Source: Paucilactobacillus suebicus DSM 5007 = KCTC 3549 | Lineage (GTDB): Bacteria; Bacillota; Bacilli; Lactobacillales; Lactobacillaceae | Assembly (NCBI RefSeq): GCF_001434475.1 | Contig: NZ_AZGF01000017.1 | Span: forward strand, 1-49,386 | Length of the DNA: 49,386 nucleotides | Reading direction: 5' to 3' | Shown: piece by piece, positions 1 to 12,600 of the stretch | Numbering within the stretch: the first letter of the stretch is position 1 | Layout of the letters: each line of letters begins with the position of its first letter | The notes under the pieces: model-generated | The model's input: the letters and a program-made list of their open reading frames with translations, nothing else | Databases searched by the model: none | Told to the model about the DNA's origin: nothing | Position numbers and translations under genes: made by a program

Positions 1-395
1 TCAATGACGTTGACTTCGAACCACTGATTGACTTACTCAACGATGTTGACTTCGAACCTGAAATCGATTTACTCAATGACGTTGATTTCGAGCCTGATAC
101 TGACTTGCTCAATGATGTTGATTTCGAAGCACTGATCGATTTACTTAATGATGTCGACTTAGAGCCTGAGATTGACTTACTCAATGACGTTGACTTAGAG
201 CCACTGATTGACTTACTTAATGATCTCGATCTCGAACCAGATACTGATTTACTGTAAGATGTTGATTTTGAACCGCTGATTGACTTACTTAACGACTTCG
301 AACGTGAACCAGATACTGATTTACTATATGAAGTCGAAGTAATCTTGCTTAATGATGTACTCCTTGAGCCAGAAATTGAACGGCTGGTTGAATTG
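1..395 (-). repeat. 36-bp in-frame coding repeats of the serine-rich region
   Basis: About eleven tandem 36-bp units encode variants of SGSKSTSLSKSI on the minus strand and run off the window edge. Unit boundaries keep the reading frame, and serine codons vary between units, so this is a protein repeat (SRR2) and not a CRISPR array. Confidence 0.85.
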
Positions 396-2578
396 ATCAT
401 TGATGAATTAGCAACAACATGGATCTCGGCTCTAAATGTGACAGTTACATTATCTTCAGTGAAGGTAACATTAACATTATAGTAACCAGGGACATTGAAA
501 TTGACGTTACTCAAATCAGCAGTTAAATACTTGCTTAGGAAGCTAATGTTGCCAGAAAGCACATTACCATCAACACTGATAGTACCAATCAGGTTTGTAA
601 TACGGCTACTTGCATACGTTGAAGCAGTGTAATCACCAGCTTCAACCGTATCTTCGCCACCAGTAATTGAAACGCTACCAACAGCCTTTTGAGTCACATG
701 AAGTATAGCTGGAGCTGTTTGAAGTGTGTAAGTATACCCACGTGAGCTAATTGTAACAACAACATAATACTTAGTGCCATCATCGCTCAGTCTTGTGGAA
801 GGCGTAGTATATGATGAACTATTGTAGCCAACCGGAATACTTATACCATTTACAATCTTGTACCACTGATATGAAACTTTCGCACCATTGAGAGAACTTG
901 TAACAGCATTTGCTAAAGTAAATGTTGCGCTATTACCAGCTGTAACCGTCTCATCGTTAACCCCAGTACTTACTGTGACAAATACTGAATCAGAAACAGT
1001 GCTACCGTCAGCATTTGTGGCGGTTGCAGTAATAATTACTGGCGTTGAGCTTGCTCTAACAGCAGTTATAACACCGGTAGTAGGATCAACTGTCGCAACT
1101 GATGGATTGCTTGAAGACCAAGTAACTTTAGCAGTTGCGCCGTGGTTCAACGTTGCAGTTGCTTGTTCAGACTGATTATAGATAGTCGAACTGCCATTAA
1201 CTGTGACGGTTGCTCCGGCCATCAGGTATCCGCCGGCGCTAACTTCAATGGAAGTTGCCGGGCGGTTAACTGGACTAGTAACCACTGTGGCTACGTTAGA
1301 ATAGTAAGAATCAGTACCAAAAATTGCGTTTAGAATGCCATCAGTGAATGGTCCAAACCAACTGTTGTTAACCGCAAAAGTGACACCAATTTGATAGTAA
1401 TTAGTTCCAGCATTGCCTGCTTTAAAGGTAAATGAACCAGTTGTATTGTAAGCGACTGCTACACCATTTAGATACAGTGTATAAGTTGCAGAAATACTAC
1501 CGGCTGCTCCAAATGTGAAGAAGAACGAATTAGTATTGTAGGAAGCTTCTTTTAAATACTGTAAAATACCGGTGCTAACCGTTCAAGAAATCGTAACGGT
1601 GTTACCAGAAACCACATTTTGGCTTTGTGGTTGAGTGATAAATCCTGTGGTAACGGGAATTCCAACAAAATAGATCGGGCTTGCAGAAGGAGTTGCATAT
1701 TCACCAGCATAACTGCTTGATGCGCTAATTGTAACGGCCTGAGCTGCACCTGTTGCATCATAAATTGCATCAGCAAGTTCTTTACCAGCTGTAATGGCAG
1801 CATCTGAGTCGTCATCATTATTTGCAGTAACTTCTGTTGTCCCATGACTATACTTCAAAGTAGCAATGTCAGAACTAATTGTTAATGCCAAGACATTGTT
1901 GGAGTTAATATAATCTGCAATTGCAGCATATTCAGCCTGAGTCAATGTGACTCCATTGCCCACAGTGATCGTCAAATTACCGCTACCATCAAGCGTGGCG
2001 GTTGCATCTGTTAATCCAATTGCTGTTGCAACGTTAGTTGTTGCAGTTCCGGCTGTAGCGGTATCAGTACTGATCGAACTGATCGTTCCAGCTTCGCTAT
2101 TTGTAGCCTGAGTTGTCGTATCTGAGGCTGCTGATGTCGTGTCTGTCTTTGTGGAAGTTTCACTAGTTGATAGACTAGTTGAAATGCTAGTAGACAGACT
2201 TGAAGAAGTACTATTATTACTTGTTGATGTACTTGTACTGGTTTGCGACGTGCTAGTACTTGTTGTCGTCGAAGAAGAAGTACTCGTACTTGTTGAAGTA
2301 CTATTTGTACTCGTTGATGTAGATGTGCTGGTCGACCCGGACGGAATCGTCGCCGAATCCTTAGTCGCCAGTACATCCCCTTTGTTCGTTGTTTGTGTAA
2401 CAGTTTGGACTGTTGAATCTGCTTTCGCATTAGCTTGTGAGCTGGCGGCAGCACCACCTAATAACCCACTAAACGTGGCAATCCCTGCAAAGAACCAACG
2501 ACGTCCGGCTTTATACATCTTATAATGTTCTTTGCTATTGCTTTTGATTAATTCTTGTCTTTGTTTGCCAAACTTCAT
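1..2578 (-). pseudogene. Serine-rich repeat surface adhesin (SRRP type), 3' end outside window, in-frame TGA
   Basis: Reading leftwards from ATG at 2578 (GAGGGG ribosome site at 2586-2591), the protein starts with a KxYKxGRxW signal peptide (KMYKAGRRW), then a short Ser/Thr-rich stretch (about residues 80-150), a non-repetitive region with Ig-like parts (a BIG_2-like segment near 970-1210, a second Ig-like domain near 690-960), and from about 395 to the window edge a 12-residue repeat (SGSKSTSLSKSI, 36 bp). Signal, SRR1, binding region, long SRR2 is the architecture of SRRP adhesins, which are exported by accessory SecA2/SecY2, glycosylated and wall-anchored; the anchor and export genes would lie outside this window. 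TGA at 1583-1585 interrupts the frame (VTIS-stop-TVSTG), yet the same frame continues open for about 525 codons to the edge. A TGG-to-TGA change would explain it. It could be a true nonsense mutation or a sequencing error. Confidence 0.8.
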
Positions 2579-3333
2579 GCAATATCCCCTCAATTCTTCA
2601 AGATTTTAAGCCAAATTACAAACTTCCCATCATTTACCACGGTTATACTTAAATATGTATCCGCTGTTTAAATCAACTTCTCCCAATCTTGCACGTAACT
2701 CGGCCCGACAATTACGTGAATTTTGAAATTAGTTTCTGAAATTTGAGTTTTTTGATCCGGTTCAAAAAAATGCAGGTTTCAAATCTGCACACACTGATTC
2801 CAGGTTGATTCGCACAGCAGTTTACCATGGCATTTATAATGAAAAAATATTAACTCGAAATAATTTTCATCAAATCCCAAAATTTTAGACCAAATTATTT
2901 AAATTTTGGGAATTTTTTATGCATTAAAAATGAAAGCGAATTTATTTATCAGTTGATTATGAATAGTGTTAATTATAAAATATTTACCGAAACATTATAT
3001 TGCTTATAATGGTGTATAAGTGCTGTCGTACCAGGGTTTACGTATGTCGGGTGTGATAACTATTTTCTATATTTTACTTATAATTTGTAAGTATCTTTTT
3101 GCTTATTATAAAAAGATTCATTTATTTTATTCATCAAAAATGTATATTAACTGCTTTTTCAAGCATAAATTCAGCCTCATTTTCATTTCAATCTCAGATT
3201 CAATAAAAATAACGGACATCACTTAGGAATAATTAGTAATTTTGCCTAAGTGATGCCCGTTATTTCTTTCATACTATTTATCGATGGTTAATCTATATCT
3301 TTAATCCATAATTATCCTGGATTATACAACTAA
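2579..3333. other. Long intergenic region upstream of the SRRP gene
   Basis: No convincing gene. Just upstream of the adhesin start is a weak minus-strand promoter context: TTGATT at 2671-2676 with a TTGGGAGA box at 2679-2686 that is shared with the second adhesin gene. A perfect 10-bp inverted repeat (CCCAAAATTT/AAATTTTGGG) lies at about 2877-2911. A plus-strand promoter-like pair (TTTACC, 16 bp, TATAAT) lies at 2983-3010. It points at the bidirectional terminator at 3211-3261, so a short unassigned plus-strand transcript is possible. Confidence 0.4.
3211..3261 (-). terminator. Intrinsic terminator after the first RHH gene, probably bidirectional
   Basis: A long stem (AACGGaCATCACTTAGG paired with its complement at 3245-3261) is followed on the minus strand by ATTTTTATT and on the plus strand by ATTTCTTTC. 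It sits 73 nt after the stop of the small RHH gene. Confidence 0.8.
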
Positions 3334-3480
3334 CTATTTAGACGCCGTAGTTTCTGCCAAATATTTAGTTGCCATTTCTTCCAGCAGCGTTGCTACAGAT
3401 GTATCGTGCACAACAGCGTATACTTTCAACTGCTTAATTAAATCACTATCTAATGTGGTCGTAAACTTTCTCTTTGACAT
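3334..3480 (-). CDS. 48-residue ribbon-helix-helix (MetJ/Arc-type) protein, copy 1
   Basis: The ATG at 3480 has AAAGGAG 9 nt upstream. The protein begins MSKRKFTTTLDSDLIKQLK and continues with VATLLEEMATKYL. A basic N-terminal beta strand (KRKFTTTL), a first helix (DSDLIKQLKVYAVVH) and a second helix after TSVATL match the ribbon-helix-helix fold of small dimeric DNA-binding proteins, which insert the beta strand into the major groove. It has a paralogue at 15883-16026, about 65% identical by eye, with an almost superimposable promoter and leader. It lies 755 bp upstream of, and in the same direction as, the SRRP adhesin gene, with its own terminator between. Role inferred: repressor of itself and perhaps of the adjacent adhesin. 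An antitoxin role is possible for RHH proteins, but no toxin gene is next to it. Confidence 0.8.
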   Translation of the reverse strand: MSKRKFTTTLDSDLIKQLKVYAVVHDTSVATLLEEMATKYLAETTASK

Positions 3481-3503
3481 AACGAACATCTCCTTTTAAA
3501 CGT

Positions 3504-3532
3504 ATTGTAAATGCTAATTTACCGCACGTAAA
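3504..3532 (-). promoter_or_regulatory. Promoter of RHH copy 1 with conserved upstream block
   Basis: Minus strand: -35 TTTACG (3527-3532), 17-bp spacer, -10 TACAAT (3504-3509). The 16-bp block GCGTTTGTGTTTACGT (3526-3541) overlapping the -35 is identical to the one in front of RHH copy 2, whereas the spacers differ, which suggests an operator. Confidence 0.75.
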
Positions 3533-3616
3533 CACAAACGCCAAATTTAATGCTCGAATTTTAAATTTTTTTATCAATTGATATACTATTTTCGTATTTA
3601 ACATTTATTTTAATTT

Positions 3617-3651
3617 AATATAAAAAGAGCACATTCTTTTGAATGTGCTCT
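3617..3651 (-). terminator. Intrinsic terminator of the giant adhesin gene
   Basis: Minus strand: GAGCACATTC, loop AAAA, GAATGTGCTC, then TTTTTATATT, beginning about 13 nt after the TAG stop at 3664. Confidence 0.9.
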
Positions 3652-3663
3652 TCATGTTTTTCA

Positions 3664-6600
3664 CTATTGATCTTCCTTACGTTTCTTTTTGCGAGTGCCC
3701 GCAAGACCGATTAGTGAAATTGCTAATCCTATTAGTCCTAATGAATCTACTTCATTTTGTGCCTCAGAAGTTTGTGGTAATTTACCATTTGCCTTACCAG
3801 ACTTATTTGCATTTGTTGCTGATTCATTAGTCTCAATTCTGCCGGCAGTATCAGTAACTTTGTTGCCATTGGCGTCGGTTTGTGCGCCGGAGGCCTGAAC
3901 GTCGTTACTGCCACTTGTTGTAGTTGTCGCAGTGGCAGTACCCGTCGAAGTGCTTGGTTTAGTCTGTTGACCATCACCATTATCACGAACATAGTAATCA
4001 CCGAGTTCTACACTAACCGCTTCACCATTGGCCGACTTGAAGTAACTAATTGTACCGTCCGCCGCGATCGTCTCACCAATCGTTAACGTTCCCGTATCAT
4101 CATGCGATAAGGAAATCCCATCTGGTTCATTATTACTGATCGTTGTCTCACCAGTCTTACCAGTCTTACCAGTCTTACCAGGAATTACTGTGATCGGATC
4201 AAGTGGCTCCTTTCCAATTGGTGTTTCAGTCACCACTGCCGTGCCACTGTCATCGATTTCAACGTGTGTCTTATCACCGTTTGGCCACGTCTTGTCAATC
4301 GTAGTAACTTCACCATTACCATTAAGCGTGGTGGTCGTTGAACCACCATTTGGATCATCGATCGTTGTCGAAGTGTAGTAGTTCGTTGGTTCAACACTGA
4401 CAGGATCACCGCTTGCCGTCTTAAAGTAACTAACTGTACCATCCGATGTAATCGTCTCACCAACTGTCGAAGCACCTGTACCATCATGAGTTAATGTAAT
4501 TCCATTAGGCTCATTATTAGTGATGGTTGTCTTACCAGTAGTGGTTTCATCCCCAATATTAATTGCGATCGGAGCAAGTGGATCCTGTCCGCTTGGTGTT
4601 TCAGTAACGGTGACGACATTGGTATTTGTATCAATATCAACGTGAGTTTTATCACCATCTGGCCAGATCTTGTCAATCTTGGTGACTTCTCCGTTTCCGT
4701 TAACCGTGGTACTAGTAGTACCACCATTCGGATCATCGATAGTCGTGGTTACATAACTATCAGCTGGGTCAACACTGACTGAATCACCGTTAGCTGACTT
4801 TAAGTAGCTAATTGTGCCATCTGACGTAACACCTTCTTCAACACTTGATGAACTCGTTGGATTGCCATTCGTATCTGTGCCAGTTGTATCATGAGTCAAT
4901 GTAACACCGTCTGGTTCATTATTAGTGACGGTTGTCTTACCAGTCTGAGTTGTATCACCTGGTTTAATCATCACAGGCGTGAGTGGATCATCGCCATTTG
5001 GCGTCTCAGTCACAGTAATCACATTGGTATTTGTGTCAATATCTACATGAGTTTTGTCACCATCTGGCCACGTCTTATCAATCTCAGTAACTTCACCGTT
5101 ACCATTAACCGTGGTACTGGTCGTGCCGCCGTTAGGATCGTCAGTGGTTGTGGTTACATAGTAATCATCTGGATCAACATTCACTGCATCTCCGTTGGCT
5201 GACTTGAAGTAACTAATTGTGCCATCTGACGTGACTATCTCGCCACTATTTGATGAACTCGTTGGGTTACCGTCTGTATCTGTGCCAGTTGTGTCGTGAG
5301 TTAACGTGACACCATCTGGTTCATTATTAGTAACAGTTGTTTTGCCTGTCGTAGCAGTATCGTTAGGCTTAATTGTTACTGGTGCAAGTGGATTTTCACC
5401 ATTTGGGGTTTCAGTAACCGTAACCACGTTGGTGTTGGTATCTATCTCGACGTGAGTCTTGTCACCATCTGGCCAAGTTTTATCAATCTTAGTGACTTCA
5501 CCATTGCCGTTAACTGTTGTAGTTGTCGTGCCACCGTTTGGATCATTAGTAGTTGTTGTTACATAATTATCAGCTGGGTCAACGCTTACCGCATCGCCAG
5601 TGGCTGACTTGAAGTAACTAATCGTGCCATCTGACGTGACTGTCTCACCACTAGCGGAAGGACTGGCTGGTTTGCCATCGGTATCTGTCCCAGTTGTATC
5701 ATGGATTAGCGTCACACCGTTCGGCTCAGTGTTAGTAACAGTTGTCTTACCAATTTGTGTGGTGTCGCCTGGATTGACAGTCGCAGGATCGAGCGGATCT
5801 TGTCCATTTGGTGTTTCAGTGACGGTAATCACATTGGTACTAGTATCAATATCAACATGAGTCTTATCTCCATCTGGCCAAGTTTTATCAATCATAGTAA
5901 CTTCACCATTACCATTAATTGTAGTAATGGTGGTGCCACCGTTTGGATCAGCTGTTGTAGTGGTGGTGTAATAATATGCTGGATCAACACTGACTGCATC
6001 GCCGTTAGCCGACTTGAAGTAACTAATCGTGCCATCTGACGTGACTGTCTCACCACTAGTGGCAGGACTGGTTGGATTGCCGTCGGTATCTGTTCCAGTT
6101 GTATCGTGTGTCAGCATTACGCCATCAGGCTCGTTATTAGTAATAGTTGTTTTACCTGTTGTGTTCGTATCATTTGGATTAATCGTCACTGGTGTAAGCG
6201 GATCTTCACCCGCAGGTGTTTCGGTAACGGTAATCACATTAGTATTAGTGTCAATTTCAACGTGAGTTGTATCTCCATCTGGCCAGATCTTATTAATTTC
6301 CGTAACTTCATCATTGCCATTAACCGTTGTGGTAGTGGTGCCACCATTTGGATCATCAGTAGTTGTTGTTAGGTAGTAATCATCTGGACTGACACTGACT
6401 GCATCACCAGTTGCCGACTTGAAGTAGCTGACTGTACCATTTGATGTGATACTTTCACCAGTACTTGATGGGCCTGTTGGGTTGCCATCAGTATCGGTTC
6501 CGGTTGTATCATGTGTCAAAACCACACCATCAGGTTCATTATCCGTAACTGTCGTCTTACCGGTCTTGACTGTGTCATTAGGACTAATCGTAACCGGGGC

Positions 6601-9600
6601 AAGTGGGGCTTCATCATTTGGCGTTTCAACAACGGTAATCACATTGGTTTCATTGTTAATCTCAACATGAGTTGTGTCACCATCTGGCCACGTCTTGTTG
6701 ACCACAGTTACTTTGCCATTACCATCAACGGTAGTATCAGTAGTGCCACCATTTGGATCCTGCGTGGTTGTTGTTACATAGTAATCTGACGGATCAACAC
6801 TGACAGCGTCACCAGTTGCCGACTTGAAGTAACTGATTGTGCCATCTGATGAGATACTTTCACCGGTATTTGAAGGACTGGTTGGATTGCCATCCGTGTC
6901 GATATCAGTTGTATCGTGTGTCAGCGTTACACCATTGGGTTCATTATTGGTAACTGTCGTTTTACCAGTCTTTGAAACATCACCAGCATTAATTGTAACT
7001 GGAGCAAGCGGACTATCACCGTTTGGTGTCTCAGTCACAGTTATCACATTAGTATCGGTATCAATATCAACGTGAGTCTTGTCACCATCTGACCACGTCT
7101 TATCAATCGTAACAATATTACCATTATCGTCAGTCGTTGTGACCGTTGTGCCACCGTCAGGGTCAGTAGTAGTTGTACCACTGTAAACATATGTGATTTC
7201 AATGGTTGGAATAGAGACCGCGGCAGTGTCACCAGATAGCGCAGTTGCAATTTCAGCATCTGAAGCAGCATTCACGCTAGTTGGAGTTGGCGCGTAGTTT
7301 TCAACACTTGGTGCATCAAACTCCGTTAAGTTATTAGTCTGCATTGTCCATGCCGTGTAACCGATAAATTCACCCGTCCCTTGATCAAATTCTGCCGTTC
7401 GACTGTAGGTCGCAGTTTGGGTTTGTAAGTCGTCCGATTCTCCATCCTTAGGACCACCAACATACTGATCTGAGATTTGACGGGTTACCGTCTTGTTCAA
7501 ATCTGCATCTGTGATTGTTATATCACTTTTCGGTCCTGTCGGATCTGATGGGTCGATTGGATCACCAGTATTAATCGGTGTGGTTACATCAGCTACATTC
7601 GTGGTGTAAATGAAGTCCACGCCATCATTAATTGAAGTTGTATCCGCATTGTTAGCGAAAGTTGTCAGTGACGAACTAATTCCACTTGCATCGTAAGTGT
7701 CAGGTGACACTTTATAACCTAATTTCGGTGTTGCTGTGATTGTACTTGCCGTCTCACTTGGGTCGACTAATGTCCAATTGCCGTAGTTACCAGTTGCTTC
7801 ACCGGTTGATGCATCAACTTCATACGTTCGTTCATAGTTAAATGTCTGAACTGCGTTGTCTGCTGTCTGAGTAACTTCAGCACCGCTCGCATCGTCAACA
7901 TGGCCTGTTGCTGTGAATGTGTACGTCTTATGCGTCTCGTTATACAATGTCTGACTTGTGGTAGTTGTCCCTGAGTCACTTGGCGCCTGGTTATCAGCGA
8001 CATTTGACGTGTAAATAAAGTCCACTCCGTTGGTTTCATCTTCGGCATTGGTAGCTGTTTTGAATGTATTCAACATCGTTTGAATTTCCGTAGCAGTTTC
8101 TGTTTCTGGAGCTACTTTATAACCGTTCTTAGCTATTGCAGTGACATCTGTTGGGACATTTGAGCTATCGACTAATGTCCATGCTCCGTAATTGCCAGTT
8201 GCTTCGCCGGTTGCTGCATCCACTTCATACATCCGTTCATAGTTAAATGTTTGGATCGCATTGTCCGCTGTCTGAGTAACCGTTTCACCACTTACATTGT
8301 CAATATGACCAGTTGCCGTGAACGTAAACGTCTTATGTGTATTCTCATATTCTGCATCCGTTGTGTCACTTGGTGCTGGAATATTGGATACATTAGTGGT
8401 GTAGATAAAATCAATACCGTCATTGACTGATGTCGTATCCGTATCAATTGCAAAGTTTGTTAACGCTGCATTAATATCATTAGCTTCATAGCTTGTTGGT
8501 GCGACCTCATAACCTAACTTGGCCGTTGGTGTAATTGTGCTTGCCGCCTCGCTTGAATCGGCTAATGTCCAGCTACCGTAGTTTCCAGTCGCTTTACCAG
8601 TTTCAGCATCCACTTCATACGTCCGCTCATAGTTGAATGTTTGAATGGCGTTATCTGCAATTTGGGTGACTGCCTCTCCACTTGCATTATCGATATGACC
8701 AGTTGCTGTGAATGTGTAGGTCTTATGCGTGTTAGCATATTCTGCATCTGTTGTGTCACTTGGTGCCGGAATATTGGACACATTCGTTGTGTAGATAAAG
8801 TCAACACCATTAGTGCCAGCTTCTGTGTCAGTTAATGCTTCGAATTCGTCTAACATCGCTTGAATTGCCGCCGCGGTTTCAGTTCCTGGTTCTGCTTTGT
8901 AACCTGTCTTAGTGGTTGCAATAATGTTGGTTGGTACATTGGTGCTATCGACTAATGTCCAATCTCCATAGTTTCCCGTTACTTCACCTGTTGTTGCGTC
9001 AACTTCATACGTCCGCTCATAATTAAATGTTTGGATTGCGTTGTCTGCTGTTTGGGTAACTTCTACTCCGTTGGCATCACCAATATGGCCAGTTGCCGTG
9101 AATGTAAACGTCTTATGCGTCTCGTTATACAACGTTTGACTGTCCGTGGTTGTACCCGAATCACTTGGTGCTTGGTTATCAGTGACGTTCGATGTGTAGA
9201 TAAAGTCCACGCCATTTGTTCCAGCTTCTGTGTCAGTTGCCGCCTGGAAATCATCCAACATTGCTTGAATCTCTGTAGCAGTTTCAGTTTCTGGAGCTAC
9301 TTTGTAGCCTACCTTGGTAGTTGCAATAATGTCGGTTGGTACATTGGTACTATCAACTAATGTCCATTCGCCATAATTACCAGTCGCTACACCAGTTGCT
9401 GCATCTACTTCATACGTCCGCTCATAACTGAATGTTTGGACAGCGTTGTCTGCTGTTTGAGCAACCACTGCGCCACTTGCATTGTCGATATGACCAGTCG
9501 CAGTGAATGTATACGTCTTATGCGTATTCTCATATTCCGGATCAGTTGTGTCACTTGGTGCTTGATTATTCTTAACATTCGTTGACACATTGGCAGTATA

Positions 9601-12600
9601 TGTTAATTGTGCAGTACCGCCATCCGCAACATTAGCCAAGAAGGCTGTGATGTCTGATGACCCATCAGTACTTATCCAGTTTTTAAACAAGTCATCAACA
9701 TTCGTATAAGTTTTAATATTTGGTGTGTTTTCATCACCAATATTACCCGTAATATTATAGCCATAACCAATGCTCAAACTTGCTGTCGGTTGAGAAACTC
9801 CTCCACCAGCATATTGCCAATCTGATCCACCGACATATTCACCGGTAATATCATCTACATATACTGTTCGAGTATAGGTTCTAGTAAACGATCCATCAGT
9901 AATGGTCAAATGAGTTGGATCACTAGAAACCACCTGAACTGTCAGTGCCAAATGGGTTGCGGCATAGTCATCTGTCCCAACTGTAGTACTACCAGCATCA
10001 ACTGGTGTCGTTAAATGAACTAAATGAATCGTTGCATTATCCGTATCGTCTCCGTTAACAACACCTGTATAAGAGGCATCGGTTCCTGAGACAGTCACAT
10101 TACCATTCAAATCAGGTTGTGTGCTTGCTAGACCATAACCGGCTGGAATATTAATCGCTTGATTTTGACCAGCATCTCCAACAAATCCAATAATTGTCTG
10201 ATCCTGACCTGTAATATCTTTGCTGTTGCCATCTGCATCTTTTTCATCGTCATCAACGAATTTGACGGTTGCTGTTAATTGGGCAAAATATGTCACAGTG
10301 ATGGTAGCAATTCCTAAGAAGTTTGATTCATCATCCTGTCCAAAAGTTCCAGAAGCTCCAAATGAAAATAGTGTGTAACTGTCTGTTAACATTGATGCCA
10401 ACTCTTCACCAGCTGTTTCTCCGCTGTCAACCGTCATATCGCCATCTGTCTGTGATTCGGAACGTCCATCTTGGTAATTATAAACAACGTTTAATGTATT
10501 ATTAGTTTTATTAACAGTTGCCACCAATTCGCTAATATTGTTTGAATTACGATCTCCACTTGCATATGTGAAAACGATCGAACTAACCTGTGAAGTTGGA
10601 TATCCATCGACTGCAACATTAGCTGCAGTTCCTCCTTCAGTATCATCAAGCGGATCTAACGTAACCGTTTGATCACCTTTCAGTGAGTTCCCATTAGTAT
10701 CTTTAACTGAAACCACTACGTTCGCAACATAGTGATCTAACGAGATTGTGACGTTCTTATTAGTACCAAACGTGTATGGTATTGTAGCTACCTGTGATGG
10801 ATCCAACGTATATGAAAGACCGCCATCCCATTTAGTCAGATCAACACTATAATTCTGACTTGTCTGATCGCTACTTAATCCATAAACTGTATCGGTGTAA
10901 ACCACATTACCATTTGTCGAATCAGTGTACTGGAAGTTAATAGTCGATACATTAGCTTGCCCAGCTACTCCAGTAATCGCATAATTTGGATTTGCTGCGG
11001 TAATTTTCTGCAAACCTGCAGCAGTTAACGTTACTGTCATTACGCCGTTACTGCTTAAAACTGTGTAATCCGTTCCGCTGATTAGAGCATCCTTGTATTT
11101 AGGTGCAATTGAAGAAGTGCTGGTAATATCGGCAGATCCGGTCACACTTGGTACGTTAAATGTGAGTGAAACGGTTGGAACCCCAACCTTACTAATTGCC
11201 GTAATTGTCGGTGTCACCGTTGCAGCTCGTGGTGTAACCACAAAACTAGCCGTTGCATAATCCAGTGACAAAGGATTAATCGTATTCGTCGTATATTTAT
11301 TTAATTCATTATTTGTTAAATATTCTTTGGCAGAATTATTACCATCTGCCAGGCTAAATGCATAAGTCCCCACCTGTGATGTATCGACATTGCCGTTATT
11401 AACAAAATCTTCTGGTAAGAACCATCCAGCAGTTAATGAATAATCCCGAATACTATTAGTGCCACTATCATAGTAATAGATCATTGCCGTTGTCTGGCTG
11501 GCATTACTATCAGCACTCGTGCCATCGTACACATGTTGATTTTGTCGAATGATCAGTGCATTAGCGACGAAGATACTGCTGGTATTAGCTCCGCTAGCAA
11601 ACGAAACTTGATATTTATTGCCAGTGGTACTTGCAAGTAGTGCATTCAGTGCAGTAATCCCAGCGCTAGTTAGACTATATGAATACTGACCGCACAGGCT
11701 ACCATCTGAAGTTACCGTGAAGTAATTATTGAAATTAGCGTCAGATGCCATATCAGCTAAGCCTGCAATAAACACAGCTTTGTTGCTAGATCCATCACCA
11801 TTAAAGTACGTGGCGATTCCTGTGTTACCCCAAGCTAACCAGGAAAGTGCAGAGTTACTGGTTGCATCAGAATAGTTTTGAATATCTGTTTGTAAAAACT
11901 TAGCCGCAGTTGTTGAACCATCATAATTTGCAACGATGGCTTTATTGAGAGTCATCGCAACTGTCTGCGTTGCAATGGTGTAGGCAAATGTTGCTGTTCC
12001 AGCCGCGCTATTAGTAAGGGTAAGCGCGTTCGTCGTTGGGTTAACATTGTAGTTGGCAATTGTACCTGGTGTAATCACGATTACATCCCCAACATGTGCA
12101 TTAATGGCCGTCCCATAAGTACCCGTTTGTGCTGCACCATCGTTGATCGTGTAAGTGAAATTAGTGGTTGTTCCACTAGGAATCCCCGTTGCATTGACCG
12201 TAAATGTTTGAGCTTGTTGCATATAAACTACCGAAATTGCGCTAGCTGCATCTTCGCTCAACGTAACAGTTTGTGTTGCCGGCGTTACATAATTTGCAAC
12301 TACGCCCGGTGTCACCACGATCACATCTCCAGCATGGGCTAATACTGCTGTGCCATAAGTACCATTTTGTGGCGTTCCACCATTTACCGTGTAAGTAAAC
12401 CCTGTAGTACCAGTAGGAGTCCCCGTCTGCGTGACTGTAAATGTTTGATTCTTTTGACTGTATGTTACAGTGGCCGATCCAGTGTTATTTGCGGTAAGTG
12501 TAATGGTGTCTGCATTAAGACTGGCATCATAATTTGTAATTGTGTCTGGTAAGATAGCAATTACATCACCCACGTGAGCGTTGATTGCTGTCCCGTAAGT

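Noticed and set aside
1-395. CRISPR-like 36-bp periodicity
   Set aside because: The units are contiguous without spacers, stay in the adhesin reading frame and encode a serine-rich dodecapeptide repeat.
3020-3226. 68-codon plus-strand frame
   Set aside because: GTG start with no ribosome site and no recognisable protein features; the region fits a short RNA or plain intergenic DNA better.
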